DNA of 64,000 nucleotides from Procambarus clarkii. Its lineage: Eukaryota > Arthropoda > Malacostraca > Decapoda > Cambaridae. This document shows, piece after piece, positions 60,035 to 64,000 of this stretch; position 1 is the first letter of the stretch; each line of letters opens with the position of its first letter. The DNA lies in assembly GCF_040958095.1 (NCBI RefSeq), contig NC_091220.1, positions 18,327,750 to 18,391,749 on the forward strand. Reading direction: 5' to 3'. The translations under genes were made by a program, and so were the position numbers. The notes below the pieces were generated by a model. The model saw only the letters and a list, made by a program, of their open reading frames with translations, did not search any database and was not told the DNA's origin.

Positions 60035-60214
60035 GCAGGTGAGGAGTCACAATAACTTAGCTGAAGTATGTTGACCAGACCACACACTAGAAGGTGACGG
60101 GACGACGACGTTTCGGTCCGTCCTGGACCATTCTCGAGTCGACACACAATCAACTTGAGAATGGTCCATGACGGACCGAAACGTCGTCGTCCCTTCACCT
60201 ACTAGTGTGTGGTC
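60035..60214 (-). mobile_element. Hairpin element, copy 3, reverse orientation
   Basis: The inverse tail GTCACAATAAC comes first, then the two arms. ATCACCTATGTT at 60023-60034 and 60215-60226 is an exact 12-bp direct repeat (13 with the preceding C). Confidence 0.88.
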
Positions 60215-61511
60215 ATCACCTATGTTTTTCATCTGTACTAAATCAACATTATACCGGTATATCTGAAGGTTCTAGTCTACGCCTACACAATGTGCAATGG
60301 TTATCTTGCCCGTCTTATTTCGTGTTCATGCGGAAAGCGAATAATTATGTAGTTATTACCATATTTTAAATATCTTGTACAGCATTTGTGTTTATATTCC
60401 ATAAAATTTACAGATTGACTTGTTGTGATAATAATGACTTAAATTTTATCAAGACAAGCAAGACTTTCTGGAATACAAATTGTGGTTATTTAATTTATAT
60501 TTTATTTCAGGAATGTTTTCAATTATTCCCTTATTTTAACACTGCAAAAAAGTTTGTTGGATATTAAAAGTTTATGTATGTCAGATTAGTTAAGTATTCT
60601 TATATTAAAGTACAAGGTTGCAGATATTTAAGGTACTAGACCATATACTGTATGATATTATATGCAAGCTTATATTATAGGTATTAGCCATGTTGATAAA
60701 GTGCAATACTTACCGCTTTAGTACAGTTAATTATTCAATTAAAGATATTTATCAACTATCAAGTCTGTGTGTGTATGTATGTATGTATAATCACACATAT
60801 ACACACGGTTTATAAAATTTTGTATTTAAATACTTAAATTTATTACAGTACTTTAATTGTCGTAACTGTGCTAACAATTTTATACTGTACCAGTAATGAA
60901 CAGTATGGTAGAAATAGATCGTTTTAAAATTAAATTTTAAAAATTATTACATGTTCACCTATACCCAAAATATACAATCCCGGAAAGAAATATAGTCGCA
61001 GCAGAAAGACCACGCACACCCCGACTACTCTAAATATATATATGTATATTTTTTAATATGTGAACTTATAGTTTTCAGATTTATTTAGTGTTACTATTTT
61101 TTATGTTATTCAAAAAGTAAATTTTGTTTTGAATTGTTGTGTGTGTGTAACTGGAGCCTTTGAGGTAACGATGTTAAGGATTATGTGTCATTCTGCCGTC
61201 TGTGTGAACATATGATTATTATGCTTCATACAAGTACTAAATCAACTGTCAATTATACAGCAATGTAATTCTGCTCTAGACAATGTGGAAACGTGTAACT
61301 TTTGTCTGCATAAAGTAAAAATAAATTAAATTTTTCCCCGCTAACAGTCTGATGCGTAACAGCAATGCAAAAGTACTTTATGAACAGGGAAGTTTTAAGT
61401 ATGTGTATTTTAGCTCTCACTTTATAATCGTTTCCATTACTGAAGATTCAACTAATAAGTTATTTGTACAAATAAGCGTGATATTGGGATAGATGCATAA
61501 CACAAACATCA

Positions 61512-61596
61512 CCCAAATGAACAAATCCACAAGGGCCGTGACGAGGGTCACGGTCACCCTCGTCACGGCCCTTGTGGATATGTTCATTTGATGCCT
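61512..61596. repeat. Near-perfect palindrome of a SINE end
   Basis: ATGAACAAATCCACAAGGGC is followed within 85 bp by its inverse, with a GTCACGGTCAC centre. It relates to the ends of 10180-10290. Confidence 0.85.
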
Positions 61597-62970
61597 CGCG
61601 CTATTGTGATTTGTGTGTAATCAACCATATGCTTTGTACTGTACACACAAGGCCTATTAACTAGAGGTTATCTACTTATAACTTGCCATTTAGGCTTAGT
61701 CATGGGTTTAACTTGTTTTTTTTTGAGAGAGATCATTAACTGGCTACCGTCATGTGGTCTTTAACAGTGAATGTGGCATAATAGTATCGCTTTTTGGGGG
61801 CGATTGCATAGAGCATTTCTTTTTGAGCATTCAAAAAATTGTAGTCTTCCATACAGTTAATATTTTTATTATTATACTTGGTTCTAAAAAAAAAATGCGA
61901 GAGACAAAGGGGCACACATGTGAAGTGGCCTGGGGATATTTTAGACATTTAATGCAAATCTTAAAATACAAAGAAATGTGCTATAGAAGGAATACAACAG
62001 TAATGAATGAGCAAAGCTGCCTGCAAGTACAGATGCATTGGCAATGTGTGCATCAATATACATCATTACATTTGAGGATACACACACTAATGCATGCGTG
62101 TATTCCTCAAATACAGCACAATATGGGCTCAACAGCACAAATCTTGGTACAAATTTACCAATTACTCTAATTTTGTCCATTATACAGTATATAATATTGT
62201 AATTATATAGTATGGCAAATACAGAACCTCAGCCAAGATATTTGTAATAAAGTTATAATGTATGGGTTAGGGGAGACTTTCATACTTGAAATGGTTAAAG
62301 CCGAGGCTTCAGTTGTCTCTCTCCCTCTAATTTGTCCGATGTTCTCCAGAAGGGAATGTGGGCATACCATCATCTAAGAACCAAATGCTGAGCTAGGTGA
62401 ACAAAGGCATTAGGTAAAAGAAAACTTGCCCGACCTAGGATCCCAAATTTGATTTGAGAACGGAGCCAACTGTACTAAGAGATCCTATAATGATTATATT
62501 CATTTGAAAAATTAACTAGTGGCTTCATTTAGATTTTAAATTCTCACATGTACATGCATCAGATGTGTTCATAACAGAAAACAAGCTCATGAGTGGGTTT
62601 AAAATGGGTTAAGCAATACTGTTGCAGCATAACTCCTACAGTCATCCTAAATGCTTTTGTTTTACTGCAGAAAAGGAGTGAATTACCAAATACTAGGTGT
62701 TTAAGAGGCAAGAGAACTTGAGTGGTCATTATTTACTTCCAAATTAGAAAAATCTATGTATCGAATGAAGGAAAAAAAAGAAAAAACTATGATAATGTTC
62801 TTGAGTGGTTAACATGATATAGAACTAATGTATAAATGCAACAGGCAAGTAAAATATGTTCAAACTTTGCTCATTAATATATTGCTTAATATTCTGATAT
62901 TTCACATTTATGTCCTATTTTAAAATATAGCATATACAGTATATAAATGCTGATACTGTATGCTACCTTA

Positions 62971-63205
62971 CCTTGAGGTGCTTCCGGGATTAGCGTCCCC
63001 GCGGCCCGGTCGTCGACCAGGCCTCCTGGTTGCCGGACTGATCAGCCAGGCTGTTGGACGCGGCTGCTCGCAGCCTGACGTATGAGTCACAGCCTGGTTG
63101 ATCAAGTATCCTTTGGAGGCTATACCATAGGTTATACCATAGGTTTTGTACAACTTGAATAGTCCAACTTTGTATAATCTTCAGCATGGCCTGATTCAAT
63201 ACCAA
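62971..63205 (-). mobile_element. LINE 3'-end fragment
   Basis: Minus-strand frame contains QPGCDSYVRLRAAASNSLAD, matching the 29100-29440 tail. The plus strand starts CCTTGAGGTGCTTCCGGGAT. Confidence 0.7.
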
Positions 63206-64000
63206 CCACGCACCATTGGTATATATTCATAAGCCAAATGTTATCTATACAAGATTTTTAATAAGCATATTTTTACAAGTTCCTTATAAATGACCAACAT
63301 AAGAGTACATACAAGTGATAAAGCAGTACTGGATAATCCATTGTGTACACTCTTAACGTGGGACATGTTTAATTAAAGTAATGCTACAACATTAAGCAAT
63401 CACCTCTGACAATGTGACAACTGATTGTAAAGAAAATCCCAAAATAAAGAATAGAAAAACTAATGTTCTTTGGTTACATAATAGGAAACTGACTTATAAA
63501 CTATTTTGAAAGCTGCAAACTTGATCTAATTCGACATCACAGTAAATCCATTTCAGGCTGAAGGTGTCTGGCATAGATATTGATATCCACCACAATTTCT
63601 TATTAGCATCTGGATGTAACCTCAAACCATTGATCGTGCACAAAAGCTTAAGTGATAGAGCTCAACAGATTTACATGTACAACCTTTCTATATGTATAAA
63701 GTTAGTCGTTGATATTACAGATGATAATTACCCATTATATCAATAACCAAATTCATTCAGGATAATTCACTTCTCTCCAGCAAGTTTTATAAATAATATC
63801 CAGGAAGAGCAGTGACGAGTTCAGGTATTTAAACATGCCGTTGATGTGCCAATATAAAGTCGTAATGCACATACTGTACGAGTTGTGTAGAATTGTGAAA
63901 CACTTGTCATACCTCAAACTATTTAGAGCTTTTAATTTTTGACTTCTACATATATTGTCTTCCCTATCTATCGTATACCAAATGGTTTGCAGTGGTCGAC

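Larger units (their letters stand above)
58591..64000. other. FHIP2 3' UTR and downstream intergenic DNA
   Basis: After the FHIP2 stop the sequence is AT-rich with no conserved reading frame. It holds a SINE (59461), a hairpin element (60035), a palindrome (61512) and a LINE tail (62971). The 3' end of the transcript cannot be placed. Confidence 0.6.

Noticed and set aside
61754-62170. 138-aa ORF downstream of FHIP2
   Set aside because: No domain, biased composition and no splice context; likely chance.

Overview
The window is animal nuclear DNA. It holds long introns with GT-AG (one GC-AG) splice sites, dense interspersed repeats and no compact operons. The proteins are arthropod-like, and several repeats (a tRNA-headed SINE, hairpin elements, LINE tails, scattered TACTGTA/TACAGTA words) look to me like those of decapod crustaceans, probably a freshwater crayfish. 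That attribution is from memory and was not searched.

Three protein-coding genes could be assembled exon by exon from reading frame, splice phase and family similarity. (1) Positions 1-26694, plus strand: the 3' two thirds of an ABCC4/MRP4-type ABC transporter. It runs from the Walker A of the first nucleotide-binding domain, through the second membrane domain, to the C-terminus, in 20 exon positions. One position is a pair of 80-base, apparently mutually exclusive exons, and one exon carries an apparent 1-base frame break. (2) Positions 38375-29923, minus strand: a complete 8-exon NUP43 gene (352 aa), the WD40 subunit of the nuclear pore Y complex. It is tail-to-tail with the transporter. 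(3) Positions 42245-58590, plus strand: a complete 15-exon FHIP2 (FAM160B) gene (726 aa), a subunit of the FTS-Hook-FHIP dynein adaptor. It is head-to-head with NUP43. I see no sign that the three gene products work in one pathway; they are ordinary housekeeping neighbours.

The most unusual part is 37.6-42.2 kb, covering the start of NUP43 and the spacer to FHIP2, which is packed with minisatellites. A 31-bp array grows directly out of the NUP43 exon 1 splice donor, so about 20 tandem copies of a 5' splice site follow exon 1. Next come a CAC-rich array, a 32-bp array of about 30 units each containing a small perfect hairpin, a 24-bp array with an E-box palindrome, and a perfect 63-bp duplication just upstream of FHIP2.

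The introns and the ends of the window (26.7-29.9 kb and 58.6-64 kb) hold LINE fragments, SINEs, MITEs, one TTAA-flanked (piggyBac-type) MITE, microsatellites and featureless AT-rich sequence. A hairpin element family is present three times, each copy flanked by a 12-13 bp direct repeat. No bacterial features, CRISPR, rRNA or functional tRNA genes were seen.
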